Program-made: the position numbers and the translations under genes
Source of the DNA: Rhodococcus sp. 105337
Lineage (GTDB): Bacteria > Actinomycetota > Actinomycetes > Mycobacteriales > Mycobacteriaceae
Reading direction: 5' to 3'
Length of the DNA stretch: 64,000 nucleotides
Assembly: GCF_012844225.1 (NCBI RefSeq)
Contig: NZ_JABAGQ010000002.1
Coordinates: 124,001 to 188,000 of the forward strand
Shown here: piece by piece, positions 35,418-44,446 of the stretch
Layout: each line of letters begins with the position of its first letter
Position numbering within the stretch: the first letter of the stretch is position 1
The notes under the pieces: model-generated
The model's database searches: none
What the model saw: the letters and a program-made list of their open reading frames with translations, nothing else
Told to the model about the DNA's origin: nothing

Positions 35418-35819
35418 TTAGTCGGCACCGCCGGGCGGCCGGTCCGAGGCTCGCCATTCCGTGACCAGGCGGTACGCCCTGCGCCCCAGCATCCAGAGGG
35501 CGACGAGCGCGAGGAGAATCGCGATCGGGTGCCGGATCGCGACGAGGATCAGCAGCGCGACGAGCACCAGCGGGACCAGCGTCACGAGGTTCAGATAGAG
35601 ATTCTCGCGGGCTGGTGGGGGCACCAGGGCTGCCGGCGCCGACGGCAGGTCGCGGAACAGCGGAACCAGGTCGCCGCGGGTCCGGGCTTCCGTCGCGCGA
35701 GTCACACGCTCGTCGAACTCGTCGAGCGTGAGCCGGCCGGCCGCGAAGTGGTCACCGAGCAGCTGCACGGCTTCTTCGCGTTCGGCCGTTCCGATACGTA
35801 CTTCGGGACGCTCGCCCAT
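35418..35819 (-). CDS. DUF1707 (SHOCT-like) membrane protein
   Basis: A 133-residue protein. Residues 6-58 form the DUF1707 domain ('RIGTAEREEAVQLLGDHFAAGRLTLDEFDERV'), a small helical domain found at the N-terminus of many actinobacterial membrane proteins. Residues 75-112 hold one long or two short membrane segments. TAGTCT (35831-35826) lies six bases before the ATG, so it may have its own leaderless transcript although it starts only nine bases after the MHYT stop. Function unknown. Confidence 0.85.
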   Translation of the reverse strand: MGERPEVRIGTAEREEAVQLLGDHFAAGRLTLDEFDERVTRATEARTRGDLVPLFRDLPSAPAALVPPPARENLYLNLVTLVPLVLVALLILVAIRHPIAILLALVALWMLGRRAYRLVTEWRASDRPPGGAD

Positions 35820-35828
35820 GGGTCCAGA

Positions 35829-36638
35829 CTAGTGGAGATCGGACGTGCGGGGCGTGCCCGAATCCCAGGCTGCGATCTCGGCCTCGGCGCGCAGATCATC
35901 GTGGCTCGGTGACGCCAGCAGCAGCAGCACGATCGCGCCGAGGACGACGAAACCTGCGATGAACCCCGGGAACATCAGCGACATCACGGTCATCCCGGTG
36001 GGTTCGGGCGCGTCCGGCAGCACGTGCACTGCCACCCCGGCCATGCCGGTGTAGTGCAGCGCGACCACCGCGGAGGCCATGACGGCCGCCGCCACGACGC
36101 GCATCGCCGCACTCTCCGCCGCACCCGACAGCCACAGCGCGGTGAGTGAGGCGACCACCCCGATCAGCACCGATCCAGCGATGTACGGACTCTGTTGTTC
36201 GAGTTCTCCCTGTACCCGCACCGCCGACATTCCGGCGTAGTGCATGGCCGCGACCGCGAGGCCCATCACCACGCCTCCCACGGCCAGTCGTTCACCCGGC
36301 GACCACGACCGCAACCGTCGCACATCCGCCTGCAGGATCCACAGTCCGAACCATGTCGCGCCGATCGCCAGAGCGACGGAGAGCAGGGTCGGCGCCAACG
36401 CGTACCTGACCGGCGATCCCGGAAGCGAGAAGCCCATCATTCCGATGAAGTGCATCAGCCAGATGCCGACGCCGCCGATCGCGACGCTCGCGAGGAAGGT
36501 CCAGCGTGCCCGGGACCGGGCGACCCGCGTGGCGTGGCGGGCGCAGGTCAAACCTGCGTAACACCCGACGGCTGAGGCGAACCAGCCGAGAGCGAAGAGC
36601 CACATTCCCATGGAGAAGTGGTGGAGTTCGTGCGACAT
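35829..36638 (-). CDS. MHYT-domain integral membrane sensor
   Basis: A 269-residue protein with seven membrane segments and the three MHYT repeats: 'WLMHFIGMMGF', 'AAMHYAGMSAVRV' and 'VALHYTGMAGVAV'. MHYT domains are proposed to bind copper through these His/Met pairs and to sense gases such as O2, CO or NO. Unlike classic members (YkoW, CoxC) there is no GGDEF, EAL or kinase domain; the C-terminus is a short 30-residue tail. AAGGGG precedes the ATG by five bases. It may be a membrane receptor needing a separate output protein. Confidence 0.88.
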   Translation of the reverse strand: MSHELHHFSMGMWLFALGWFASAVGCYAGLTCARHATRVARSRARWTFLASVAIGGVGIWLMHFIGMMGFSLPGSPVRYALAPTLLSVALAIGATWFGLWILQADVRRLRSWSPGERLAVGGVVMGLAVAAMHYAGMSAVRVQGELEQQSPYIAGSVLIGVVASLTALWLSGAAESAAMRVVAAAVMASAVVALHYTGMAGVAVHVLPDAPEPTGMTVMSLMFPGFIAGFVVLGAIVLLLLASPSHDDLRAEAEIAAWDSGTPRTSDLH

Positions 36639-36821
36639 ACGTCCCCTTGACGGAGGGCGGCACGGGCCCCTCCACGGCATGCAGGGGCTGCGTGCCGCGC
36701 ATGGATTGGACAGCGACAACGACCCCGACAGTCTCGAAGAGAATAGGTCACAATGCCCCACGCCGATAGGTCCGAAGTCCCACGGCGAGGTGTGGAACCG
36801 GTCACGTGCGCATATGACGGA

Positions 36822-36853
36822 GGCCCCCGCACCGACGATGCGGTGTGGGGGCC
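36822..36853 (-). terminator. Terminator hairpin of accA3
   Basis: A 13-bp stem (GGCCCCCGCACCG with CGGTGTGGGGGCC, one G:T pair) and a six-base loop, starting 19 bases past the accA3 stop. There is no U-tract, which is common for actinobacteria. The rest of 36639-36871 shows nothing else apart from the promoter and ribosome site of the MHYT gene near 36640-36650. Confidence 0.65.
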
Positions 36854-36871
36854 CCTCGAGACGTGCTGGTG

Positions 36872-38662
36872 CTACTTGAGTTCGGCGAGGACCGTGCCCT
36901 GCGTGATGGCGGAGCCCGGCTCGACCGTGAGGCCGGTGACGACGCCGGCCTTGTGCGCCGTGACGGGGTTCTCCATCTTCATGGCTTCGAGGACGGCGAT
37001 GAGGTCGCCCTCGGCGACTTCCTGTCCTTCGGTCACGGCAACCTTGACCACGGTGCCCTGCATCGGCGCGGTGACCGCGTCGCCGGATGCCTTGCCACCC
37101 TGGCCGCCGCCGCGCTTGCGGGCCTTCGGCTTCTTGCGGACGACGCCGGGGGCGCCACCGCCGCTGCCGAGAGAGAACTGGCCGGGAAGCGACACCTCGA
37201 CGCGACGTCCGCCGACCTCGACGACGACGTTCTGACGCGGCAGGACCTCGTCCTCGTCCTCGACCGCACCACCCGGGGTGAACGGCTCGATGGTGTTGTC
37301 CCAGTCGTTCTCGATCCACTTGGTGTAGACGTCGAACTTCTCGCCGTCGCCGACGAACGCGGGGTTCTCGACGATGTGGCGGTGGAACGGGATGACGGTG
37401 GCCAGACCGTCGACCTCGAACTCGGCGAGCGCGCGTGCCGCGCGCTGCAGCGCCTGCTCGCGGTTCTCGCCGGTGACGATCAGCTTCGCGAGCATCGAGT
37501 CGAACTGGCCGCCGATGACGTCGCCCTGGACGACACCGGAGTCGACGCGCACGCCGGGGCCCGTCGGCTCGCGGTAGACGGTGATGGGGCCGGGGGCGGG
37601 CATGAAGCCACGGCCGGCGTCCTCGCCGTTGATGCGGAACTCGAAGGAGTGGCCGCGCGGAGTCGGATCTTCCTTGATCTCGAGTTCCTCACCGTTGGCG
37701 ATGCGGAACTGCTGGCGCACCAGGTCGATGCCTGCGGTTTCCTCGGTGACGGGGTGCTCGACCTGCAGTCGGGTGTTGACCTCGAGGAAGGAGACGGTGT
37801 CGCCCTGCACCAGGTATTCGACCGTGCCGGCGCCGTAGTAACCGGCCTCCTTGCAGATCGCCTTGGCCGAAGCGTGGATGCGGGCACGCTGGTCGTCGGT
37901 GAGGAACGGCGCGGGGGCCTCCTCGACAAGCTTCTGGAAGCGACGCTGCAGCGAGCAGTCGCGGGTGCCGGCGACGATGACGTTGCCGTGCTGATCGGCG
38001 AGGACCTGGGCCTCGACGTGGCGGGCCTTGTCGAGGTACTGCTCGACGAAGCACTCACCGCGGCCGAAGGCTGCGATGGCCTCGCGGGTAGCCGACTCGA
38101 ACAGTTCGGGGATTTCCTCGATGGTCTGCGCGACCTTCATGCCGCGACCGCCGCCGCCGAAGGCTGCCTTGATCGCAACGGGCACGCCGTACTGCTTCGC
38201 GAACTCGACGACCTCGTCGGCGTTCTTGACGGGGTCCTTGGTGCCGGCCGCCATCGGGGCCTTCGCGCGCTCGGCGATGTGCCGGGCGGTGACCTTGTCG
38301 CCGAGGTCGCGGATGGACTGCGGGGAGGGGCCGATCCAGATCAGGCCCGCGTCGATGACAGCCTGGGCGAAGTCGGCGTTCTCCGACAGGAAGCCGTAGC
38401 CGGGGTGGATCGCGTCGGCGCCGGACTTGGCCGCAGCGTCGAGGATCTTGTCGAACACCAGGTAGGACTCGGCCGAAGTGGTGCCACCGAGCGCGAACGC
38501 CTCGTCTGCGAGCTTCACGAACTGTGCATCGGCGTCCGGCTCAGCGTAGACAGCGACACTGCCGTACCCCGCATCCTTCGCCGCGCGGATGACCCGCACA
38601 GCGATTTCGCCGCGGTTCGCGACGAGCACCTTCGTGATCTGCGCGCTGGCATGACTGGGCAC
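36872..38662 (-). CDS. accA3: Acyl-CoA carboxylase alpha subunit (biotin carboxylase/BCCP)
   Basis: A 596-residue biotinylated subunit shared by several acyl-CoA carboxylases. The biotin carboxylase part is residues 10-455 (ATP-grasp loop '[13 protein letters not shown]', '[16 protein letters not shown]'). A linker rich in Gly/Lys ('[19 protein letters not shown]') leads to the biotinyl domain (525-596) with EAMKMENP, the biotin acceptor being Lys562. It uses ATP and bicarbonate to carboxylate its own biotin and passes the carboxyl to AccD subunits such as AccD5 at 44966-46606. BirA at 46723 would attach the biotin. AGGAGG precedes the ATG; a TTGACG box lies about 50 bases upstream. Confidence 0.97.
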   Translation of the reverse strand: MPSHASAQITKVLVANRGEIAVRVIRAAKDAGYGSVAVYAEPDADAQFVKLADEAFALGGTTSAESYLVFDKILDAAAKSGADAIHPGYGFLSENADFAQAVIDAGLIWIGPSPQSIRDLGDKVTARHIAERAKAPMAAGTKDPVKNADEVVEFAKQYGVPVAIKAAFGGGGRGMKVAQTIEEIPELFESATREAIAAFGRGECFVEQYLDKARHVEAQVLADQHGNVIVAGTRDCSLQRRFQKLVEEAPAPFLTDDQRARIHASAKAICKEAGYYGAGTVEYLVQGDTVSFLEVNTRLQVEHPVTEETAGIDLVRQQFRIANGEELEIKEDPTPRGHSFEFRINGEDAGRGFMPAPGPITVYREPTGPGVRVDSGVVQGDVIGGQFDSMLAKLIVTGENREQALQRAARALAEFEVDGLATVIPFHRHIVENPAFVGDGEKFDVYTKWIENDWDNTIEPFTPGGAVEDEDEVLPRQNVVVEVGGRRVEVSLPGQFSLGSGGGAPGVVRKKPKARKRGGGQGGKASGDAVTAPMQGTVVKVAVTEGQEVAEGDLIAVLEAMKMENPVTAHKAGVVTGLTVEPGSAITQGTVLAELK

Positions 38663-38782
38663 GGAGCCTCCTGCTATCGATCGTTAGGTTATTTCCGTCA
38701 AGCGGCAGTCTAAGCACCAATCCGCTAGACGATGTAACCGGATGGCGTCTACACATTACGGTGCCCACCTGAGCGTGCAACG

Positions 38783-38797
38783 CTACTCGCCGGTAGG
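38783..38797 (-). promoter_or_regulatory. Copy of the acc/birA element upstream of accA3
   Basis: On the minus strand this reads CCTACCGGCGAGTAG. It differs by one base from CCTACCGGCGGGTAG at 46679-46693 between accD5 and birA. It lies 121-135 bases upstream of the accA3 start and overlaps the last codons and stop of the condensation-domain gene, so coding use explains part of it. The rest of the 38663-38782 gap holds the accA3 promoter and ribosome site. Confidence 0.4.
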
Positions 38798-40234
38798 TGG
38801 GACGTCCCGATCAGGGGCTCCGGAGCTCGGTGCAGAGGAAGCCACCACGTCGTGCATCAGTTCGCGTGTCCGGTGCAGGAAGCGGAGAACGTTGGCGGCC
38901 GCGACCGGATTGTCGGGGAAGCGAGCGGACATGTTCAGGCCCTCGGGGGTCCGGTTGATCCAGATGTAGACGTCGTGGGCGAAGCTCCGGCTGCGCAGCG
39001 CGCGAGCGTTCCACTCCGGCCACTGGGCGGCCATCGGAACGAAGCGCACATCCATGTAGGACACGACGAACCGCGGGCGGATGGGCACGCCGAGCAGTTC
39101 GCCGACGCGGTCGAACGGCACGCGGGCGCTGGCGCGCGTGCGGCGCAATTCGCGCGCGGCGCGGGCGGTGAGCGTGTCGAAATCCGTTGTGCCCGTAAGG
39201 TCCAGGTCGATCGGGCTTACTCCGACGAACCAGCCGAGTGCGCCCGCCCACATCGGGCCCGTCCGGGTATGGGCGGGCGCGACGACACGGAAATTGTCGA
39301 CGCCCGCCAATTCTCGGGTCGCCTGCCCGAGGCATGCGAGTACGCCCGCGAAGAAACCCGCGCCCGAGTCCTGACACCGCGCCGCGAACACGGACGCCTG
39401 CTTGTCGTCGAACCAGCGTTCCACCGCACCCTGCTGCGCGACGGTGTGCGGCGGGCGAGGGCCGATCGGGAGCGGGAACGACGGCGCGTGCCCGCCGCAC
39501 ACTTTCAGGGTGTGCTGCCAGATGCGCACGGCTTCGTGCTTGTCGTCGAGTCGCTCGGAACCGTCGCGTTCGGCGGCGCCGAAATCGATGTAGCTGCCGA
39601 CGGGGAACAGTTCGGCGGGGCGGCCCGTCCGCTCCTCCTCGTACAGGGCGGTGATCTCGTGCGCCACCAACACGATCGAATACCCGTCGATGATGGAGTG
39701 GTCGGCTCCGAAGAAAACCGTGAAACACGGTGCAGTGCCGGAGAACCCGGACGAGTCGCCCGGGAGCCGTTCGAGCGTCGCGAAGACGTACGCGGGCCAC
39801 AGATGAGGCGTCGTGTAGTCGTCGAACAACCCGTGGAGGTGATCGCGGATGGTGTCGGGATCGCTGGGGTCGTGGCGGATGGAACGGAGGGAGATCCTGC
39901 CCGGGGGTGCGGTACGCCGGATGATCGGACTCTCCGCACGATCGGATCCGGTCAGGCGGGTATGGCTGCGCAACGGCTCGTGCCGGTCGATCCACCGTTC
40001 CAGCGCGCGGCGGAACTTCTCGGTGTCGATCTCACCGTCGATCTCGAAAGCGGTGCCCAGCCAGGATTCCCGGCCCCCGCCGTAACGGGCGCCACTCGAA
40101 CGCCGCAGGTGCGCCTCGTGGATGTAGGAGGCCGGACGCGAGTCCTGCTGCCAGGCGTCGTCTTCTGCGCACGGCAGCCATTCGGTCAGGACCCCCGCCG
40201 AGATCGGGTAGTCGGCCAACTCGGTGAATTGCAT
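38783..40234 (-). CDS. Free-standing condensation-domain (PapA/CoA-acyltransferase-fold) protein
   Basis: A 483-residue protein with the two-lobed chloramphenicol acetyltransferase-like fold of NRPS condensation domains and Pap acyltransferases. The catalytic motif is H179-SIID183-G in 'FFGADHSIIDGYS'; the first His of the NRPS HHxxxDG motif is Asp here, as in PapA-type esterifying enzymes. The C-terminal bridging region has 'GWFVGVSPIDLDL', which is typical. No carrier-protein or adenylation domain is fused or nearby. It likely joins an acyl group to an alcohol or amine in a surface lipid. It sits between accA3 and sufE-like, where M. tuberculosis has no such gene. Confidence 0.83.
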   Translation of the reverse strand: MQFTELADYPISAGVLTEWLPCAEDDAWQQDSRPASYIHEAHLRRSSGARYGGGRESWLGTAFEIDGEIDTEKFRRALERWIDRHEPLRSHTRLTGSDRAESPIIRRTAPPGRISLRSIRHDPSDPDTIRDHLHGLFDDYTTPHLWPAYVFATLERLPGDSSGFSGTAPCFTVFFGADHSIIDGYSIVLVAHEITALYEEERTGRPAELFPVGSYIDFGAAERDGSERLDDKHEAVRIWQHTLKVCGGHAPSFPLPIGPRPPHTVAQQGAVERWFDDKQASVFAARCQDSGAGFFAGVLACLGQATRELAGVDNFRVVAPAHTRTGPMWAGALGWFVGVSPIDLDLTGTTDFDTLTARAARELRRTRASARVPFDRVGELLGVPIRPRFVVSYMDVRFVPMAAQWPEWNARALRSRSFAHDVYIWINRTPEGLNMSARFPDNPVAAANVLRFLHRTRELMHDVVASSAPSSGAPDRDVPPTGE

Positions 40235-40256
40235 CGAACTCGCGGTTCCGCAGGAC

Positions 40257-40670
40257 TCAGGAGCGGAGGTGACGTTTGATGCGCGACAGCATGGCGCTCA
40301 TGCCGCGCAACCTCAACGGGCTCACGACGGCGGCCAAGCCGAGCGCGGAGTAGAAGTCGTCCGGCACGTCGAGGATCTCTTTCGCGCTGAGGCCGTCCAG
40401 CCCCTGGTGCAGGATCGACGCGAATCCGCGCGTGGTCGGAGCCTCGGCGGGAGCACTGAAATGCAGTGTCACGCTGGAGGGGTCCGCGGCGTCGACGGAG
40501 AGGAACAGCGGCGACTGGCACTCGGGCACAGGCTCCATCGCCGCCTCTTCGAGCTCCGGTGGGAGCGGCGGCAGTTCCCGGCTGAACTCGAGCAGGAGCT
40601 GTAGCTTGTCCTGACCCTCGACGGCGGCGAAGTCGTCGACGATCTCGGCGAGAGGTGCGGGAATACTCAT
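40257..40670 (-). CDS. SufE-like sulfur acceptor protein
   Basis: A 137-residue SufE-family protein. The persulfide-accepting Cys51 is in '[12 protein letters not shown]' and the rest of the fold, including '[21 protein letters not shown]' and '[19 protein letters not shown]', is intact. SufE proteins take sulfur from cysteine desulfurases. Its ATG overlaps the sseA stop by four bases (ATGA, 40667-40670), so it works with the rhodanese in sulfur trafficking. Same pairing as Rv3284/sseA. Confidence 0.9.
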   Translation of the reverse strand: MSIPAPLAEIVDDFAAVEGQDKLQLLLEFSRELPPLPPELEEAAMEPVPECQSPLFLSVDAADPSSVTLHFSAPAEAPTTRGFASILHQGLDGLSAKEILDVPDDFYSALGLAAVVSPLRLRGMSAMLSRIKRHLRS

Positions 40671-41560
40671 GCGACCGGCGCTGTTCCCGGCTCGTCGCCC
40701 TGGACGATCGGCACGCGCACCGCGTTGCCCCATTCCGTCCACGAACCGTCGTAGTTGCGTACATGCGGGTAACCGAGCAGGTGCGTGAGCACGAACCAGG
40801 TGTGGCTGGACCGCTCGCCGATCCGGCAGTACGCGATGACATCGGCGTCCTTGTCGACACCCGAGTAGATCTCGTCGAGTTCGGCGCGGGAGCGGAAACG
40901 TCCGTCCGGAGCAGCGGCCTTCGCCCACGGAATGGAGACCGCGGTGGGGATGTGACCGCCGCGCAGGGCGCCTTCCTCCGGGTAGTCGGGCATGTGGGTG
41001 CGCTCGCCGGTGTACTCCTGCGGCGACCGGACATCCACGAGCGGAACGCGTCCGAGGTGGGAGAGGACGTCGTCCTTGAATGCGCGGATCGGGGTGTCGT
41101 TGCGTTCGACGACGGGGTAGCCGCTCGTCGTGGCCGACGGGATTTCGAGGGTGGTGTCGCGGTTCTCGGAGATCCACGCGTCGCGGCCACCGTCGAGCAG
41201 GCGGACGTCCTCGTGACCGAAGAGCGTGAACACCCACAGTGCGTAGGCGGCCCACCAGTTCGACTTGTCGCCGTAGATCACGACGGTGTCGGTGCGGCGG
41301 ATGCCCTTGCGATCCATCAGCGCCGCGAACTGCTCGCCGTCGATGTAGTCGCGCGTCACCGGATCGTTGAGGTCGAGATGCCAGTCGATCTTCACGGCGC
41401 CCGGAATGTGCCCGACGTCGTAGAGCAGCACGTCTTCGTCGGATTCGACGACCTTCATCTCGGGATGCCCGAGGTGCGCCGAGAGCCACTCGGTCGACAC
41501 GAGACGAGCGGGATCCGCGTAGGCGGCGAACGACGAGTTGCTATCGGGTGCGACGGGCAC
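40667..41560 (-). CDS. sseA: Thiosulfate/3-mercaptopyruvate sulfurtransferase (rhodanese)
   Basis: A 297-residue tandem rhodanese. The N-terminal domain (about 20-140) is inactive, with '[17 protein letters not shown]' lacking cysteine. The C-terminal domain (about 165-290) has catalytic Cys245 in '[18 protein letters not shown]'. It transfers sulfane sulfur to thiophiles, probably to the SufE-like partner made from the next overlapping gene. The GTG at 41560 has AGGAG six bases upstream, which decides the start over the open frame extending further left. Matches SseA (Rv3283). Confidence 0.93.
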   Translation of the reverse strand: MPVAPDSNSSFAAYADPARLVSTEWLSAHLGHPEMKVVESDEDVLLYDVGHIPGAVKIDWHLDLNDPVTRDYIDGEQFAALMDRKGIRRTDTVVIYGDKSNWWAAYALWVFTLFGHEDVRLLDGGRDAWISENRDTTLEIPSATTSGYPVVERNDTPIRAFKDDVLSHLGRVPLVDVRSPQEYTGERTHMPDYPEEGALRGGHIPTAVSIPWAKAAAPDGRFRSRAELDEIYSGVDKDADVIAYCRIGERSSHTWFVLTHLLGYPHVRNYDGSWTEWGNAVRVPIVQGDEPGTAPVA

Positions 41561-41623
41561 TAAGAGCTCCTGGGGCAGTGGTGGCAGGTGCGCAGTCGAT
41601 TCTAGGCGGTAGCGTTCGAGCAC

Positions 41624-42022
41624 GTGACTCGCAGTCGATCCCGCCACGCCGATCTCGGCTGCCGTGCCGACATCGACGTACTGGTGCGGCGGTTCTACGA
41701 GCGTGCGACGGCCGATCCGCTGCTCGCGCCGGTATTCGACGTTCTCGCCGTCGTCGGGCTCGACGAACACCTCGTCGTCGTCGGCGACTTCTGGGAACAG
41801 ATCCTGTTCCGCACCACGCGTTACGACGGAGCGTTCATCCCCGTCCACCGCGCGCTGCACGGCCACCACGGCCTGACATCCGCCCGGTTCGAGCGCTGGC
41901 TCGCGTTGTGGATCGAGAACGTCGACGCGCTGTTCGCGGGGACGAATGCCGACCGTGCCAAGATCAAAGCCGAGGCGATGGCACGGTCGCTCGCCCGCTC
42001 GCTGAAGGTCGATATGTCGTAA
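41624..42022 (+). CDS. Group III truncated haemoglobin
   Basis: A 132-residue 2-on-2 globin of group III. '[24 protein letters not shown]' covers helices A-B, with the B9/B10 'FY' pair. The proximal histidine is in '[23 protein letters not shown]', and the group-specific Trp is in '[12 protein letters not shown]'. Such proteins bind O2 or NO and are linked to nitrosative stress. The GTG start follows TAGCGT by eight bases. It is divergent from sseA, with a 63-base gap. Confidence 0.9.
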   Translation: MTRSRSRHADLGCRADIDVLVRRFYERATADPLLAPVFDVLAVVGLDEHLVVVGDFWEQILFRTTRYDGAFIPVHRALHGHHGLTSARFERWLALWIENVDALFAGTNADRAKIKAEAMARSLARSLKVDMS

Positions 42023-42135
42023 TATCCGCGCGGACGCCGTGACGAGCAGACACGGCAGGGACCAGCAGACGCGGTAGTGCTTAACAGACGAACCGATCCG
42101 GGGCGGCCGGCGGCGACATACAGGGGTGTGCGGGA

Positions 42136-42504
42136 ATGCCGTATTTCGGGTTGATCGTGATGATCGTGTGGGTGGCGTGCCTGATAGACCTGATCCGTGC
42201 CGACGAGCACGAGGTGCGGCACCTGCCCAAGCCGCTGTGGCTGATGGTCGTGATCCTTCTGCCACTGGTCGGCTCGGTGCTGTGGTTGCTCGTCGGACGG
42301 CCGGACGGGGTCGACCGGTCGCGGACGCAAAGGCCTGCGTCGACGTTCCCCGAATACAACCGGCCCGGGCGGCAGGCGGGGCAGCAGCCCGAAACCGACG
42401 AGGAGTTCCTCCGGCGCTGCCGCGAACGCGCAGAACAGCAACGCCGCGTGGCCAGGGAGCAGGAGAAGCGCCGGCTGGAACGCGAGGGCGGCGCCGGGGC
42501 ATGA
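42136..42504 (+). CDS. PLD-nuclease N-terminal-domain membrane protein
   Basis: A 122-residue protein with two membrane segments (residues 3-19 and 35-53) matching the PLDc_N domain ('[35 protein letters not shown]...WLLVGRP' pattern), which elsewhere precedes phospholipase D/cardiolipin synthase domains. Here it stands alone with a charged coiled tail (85-122, Arg/Glu-rich). Function unknown; common in actinobacteria. It ends seven bases before the end of a convergent gene. Confidence 0.85.
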   Translation: MPYFGLIVMIVWVACLIDLIRADEHEVRHLPKPLWLMVVILLPLVGSVLWLLVGRPDGVDRSRTQRPASTFPEYNRPGRQAGQQPETDEEFLRRCRERAEQQRRVAREQEKRRLEREGGAGA

Positions 42505-42511
42505 GCGCCGC

Positions 42512-43153
42512 TCAGTGGGAGACGGGCGCCTTCAGTTGCATCCACGCGAGCACATCGAGCACCCGCAGGGCCGGCACCGCGTCCGGCAATCCGGCCCGCT
42601 CCCGCAGCCCGACGAGGCGTGCCTGTAGCTCACCGTCGTTGTGCCGCAACGCTTGCCGGATCGGCTCGAGATGCGCCTGCTTGGTGTCGAGCACCTCGCC
42701 CACGACGCGATCGTAGATCGGGTAGAGCCGGGGCCGCTTCCGGGCGATCAGCTTCGACGCGACCGTGCGTCCGATGCTCGGCACCGTCCACAACGCCGTC
42801 TCCAGTTGCCACGCAGGGGAACGGGGCGTCATCTCGTCTGCTTCCTCAGCGAGATCGCGGTCCGGACCGATCGCCGCCAGCAACTCGGCGAACTCGTCGC
42901 GGCGTTCCCGGAGCACGATGTCGGCGCCGTCGGGCGAGACCTCGACCGAGAGAAACGTGACGGCGACGAGGTCGTCGGCGGTGAAGACGTCGGCGTCGCG
43001 TTGCCGGGTGCCGGTCGAATCCCACTCGTCCCAGAGCGCGCCGCTCCGGAGCCGGCCGGTCTTCCGCAGCGGCACTCGGAAATAACGCTCCAGCACGTCG
43101 AGTGCCGGCGCGTCGTCCCGGCCGGCGAGCACCTTGGGCAGCCGGATCGGCAC
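42512..43153 (-). CDS. DUF6308-family protein
   Basis: A 213-residue cytosolic protein resembling the DUF6308 family. 'PSIGRTVASKLIARKRPRLYPIYDRVV' (about 125-151) looks like a helix-hairpin-helix-type nucleic-acid or ligand region. No enzyme motif is recognised. GTG start at 43153, one base after the stop of the preceding minus-strand gene, so the two are cotranscribed. Confidence 0.8.
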   Translation of the reverse strand: MPIRLPKVLAGRDDAPALDVLERYFRVPLRKTGRLRSGALWDEWDSTGTRQRDADVFTADDLVAVTFLSVEVSPDGADIVLRERRDEFAELLAAIGPDRDLAEEADEMTPRSPAWQLETALWTVPSIGRTVASKLIARKRPRLYPIYDRVVGEVLDTKQAHLEPIRQALRHNDGELQARLVGLRERAGLPDAVPALRVLDVLAWMQLKAPVSH

Positions 43154-43154
43154 G

Positions 43155-43739
43155 TCAGGCTTCTTCGGTCATGACGCCGAGGACGTGCTGCGCGAACCAC
43201 CGATTGTGATACTCCTCATACGGACCCGCGCCTTGGTCGGCCAGACGCTCGGCCAGAGGGCCGATGGTGGTCTCGTCGAGCGGAAGTGCGAAGAACTGTT
43301 CGTCGGCGCCGTCGTCGCTGAGAAACCAGTCGACGACCACCGCGTCGCCGTGCGCGGCGGCGTTGTCCGAGTCGTGGAACTTCAGCAGCGGATACCGCAT
43401 CGACAACTGGTCCAGCGAGGAACCGGTCTGCTGGATCAACGCGGAAGTGGACGTCGTGAGCACCGTGCGGTAATCGACGGTCTCCCCGTCTTCCGTGTAC
43501 CGCTCGACGTGCAGGACTTCCATCGGGCCGATCGCGAGCGTGAACAGCCGCTGGTGGTCTGCGGTTCTGCCCGCGGACGGAAGGCAGGTCAGCGTCCACC
43601 CGGACACTTCGTGGTCCGCCGGATCGTCGAACGCGGAGGCCAGGTACCCGGCCACCAGATCGACGACCACGTCGAAGAAGGGATCCTGGCTCAGCAGGAC
43701 GAAGCTTTCTTGGGTCGCGGACCCCGCGATGTCGTTCAT
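43155..43739 (-). CDS. Hypothetical protein
   Basis: A 194-residue soluble protein of mixed alpha/beta pattern with no recognised family. Notable segments are 'GWTLTCLPSAGRTADHQRLFTLAIGPMEVLHV' (split over residues 48-79) and a C-terminal 'PYEEYHNRWFAQHVLG'. The ATG at 43739 has GAGG seven bases upstream, which sets the start. It is followed at one base by the DUF6308 gene and lies 43 bases downstream of maf on the same strand, so it may be the tail of the acc-maf operon. Confidence 0.72.
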   Translation of the reverse strand: MNDIAGSATQESFVLLSQDPFFDVVVDLVAGYLASAFDDPADHEVSGWTLTCLPSAGRTADHQRLFTLAIGPMEVLHVERYTEDGETVDYRTVLTTSTSALIQQTGSSLDQLSMRYPLLKFHDSDNAAAHGDAVVVDWFLSDDGADEQFFALPLDETTIGPLAERLADQGAGPYEEYHNRWFAQHVLGVMTEEA

Positions 43740-43782
43740 GACCGTCCTCGGATTCGGTGATGGGGATGGTCCGGAAATTCGC

Positions 43783-44445
43783 TCAGTTTTCGAGAGCCTC
43801 GATCGGGATGGCCGCGTTCTCGGTCCACAACTGCGCAACCGAGATGCCGACCCGGGCAAGAAGCGTGCGCACGAGGGGCAGTCCGATACCGACGACAGAC
43901 GACGGATCGCCTTCGATGCTGTCGATGAACCAGCCGCCGAGACCGTCGAGGGTGAACGCTCCCGCCACCTCGAGCGGCTCTCCGCTCTCGAGGTAGGTCT
44001 CGAGTTCCTCTTCGGTCGGGGTGCCGAAATGGACAACGGTGCCGCTGTGGTCGGATGCCTCGGCAACGAGTTCACCGTCGTGGACCCGCAGCACGCTGTG
44101 TCCCGTGAGCAGTTCCGCGCTGCGACCCGCCATCATGTGCCAGCGTTCACGCGCCACATCGGTTGTACCGGGCTTGCCTTGCAGCACACCGTCGACGAGG
44201 AGCATCGAGTCGCAACCGATGACCACCGCGTCCTTGAGTCCGCTTTCCTCGAGGACCGGCAGGATCGCAGCGGCTTTCTCGCGAGCGAGTGCTGTGACGA
44301 CGGCCGCCGGGGCCGTACCGGGCTCGAGTGCCGAGACGACGGCGTCCTCGTCCACACCGGAGACGTGGACGAGCGGCTTGACTCCGGCCGCGTGCAGCAC
44401 CGACAGGCGGGCCGGGGAAGCCGACGCCAGCACCAAGCGCGGCAC
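43783..44445 (-). CDS. maf: Maf-like nucleoside triphosphate pyrophosphatase
   Basis: A 220-residue house-cleaning enzyme that hydrolyses non-canonical or methylated nucleotides to the monophosphate. The N-terminal 'LVLASASPARLSVL' (4-17) and the glutamate/lysine core 'LAREKAAAIL' and 'VVIGCDSMLLVDG' are present, with the C-terminal 'GGWFIDSIEGDPSSVVGIGLPLV'. The GTG at 44445 is one base after the accE stop, so translation is coupled. Same order accD5-accE5-maf as in M. tuberculosis. Confidence 0.93.
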   Translation of the reverse strand: MPRLVLASASPARLSVLHAAGVKPLVHVSGVDEDAVVSALEPGTAPAAVVTALAREKAAAILPVLEESGLKDAVVIGCDSMLLVDGVLQGKPGTTDVARERWHMMAGRSAELLTGHSVLRVHDGELVAEASDHSGTVVHFGTPTEEELETYLESGEPLEVAGAFTLDGLGGWFIDSIEGDPSSVVGIGLPLVRTLLARVGISVAQLWTENAAIPIEALEN

Positions 44446-44446
44446 G

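Noticed and set aside
36845-38713. 622-codon plus-strand open frame opposite accA3
   Set aside because: Exact antisense of accA3; the Leu/Asp/Gly-repetitive product is typical of the reverse strand of a high-GC gene.
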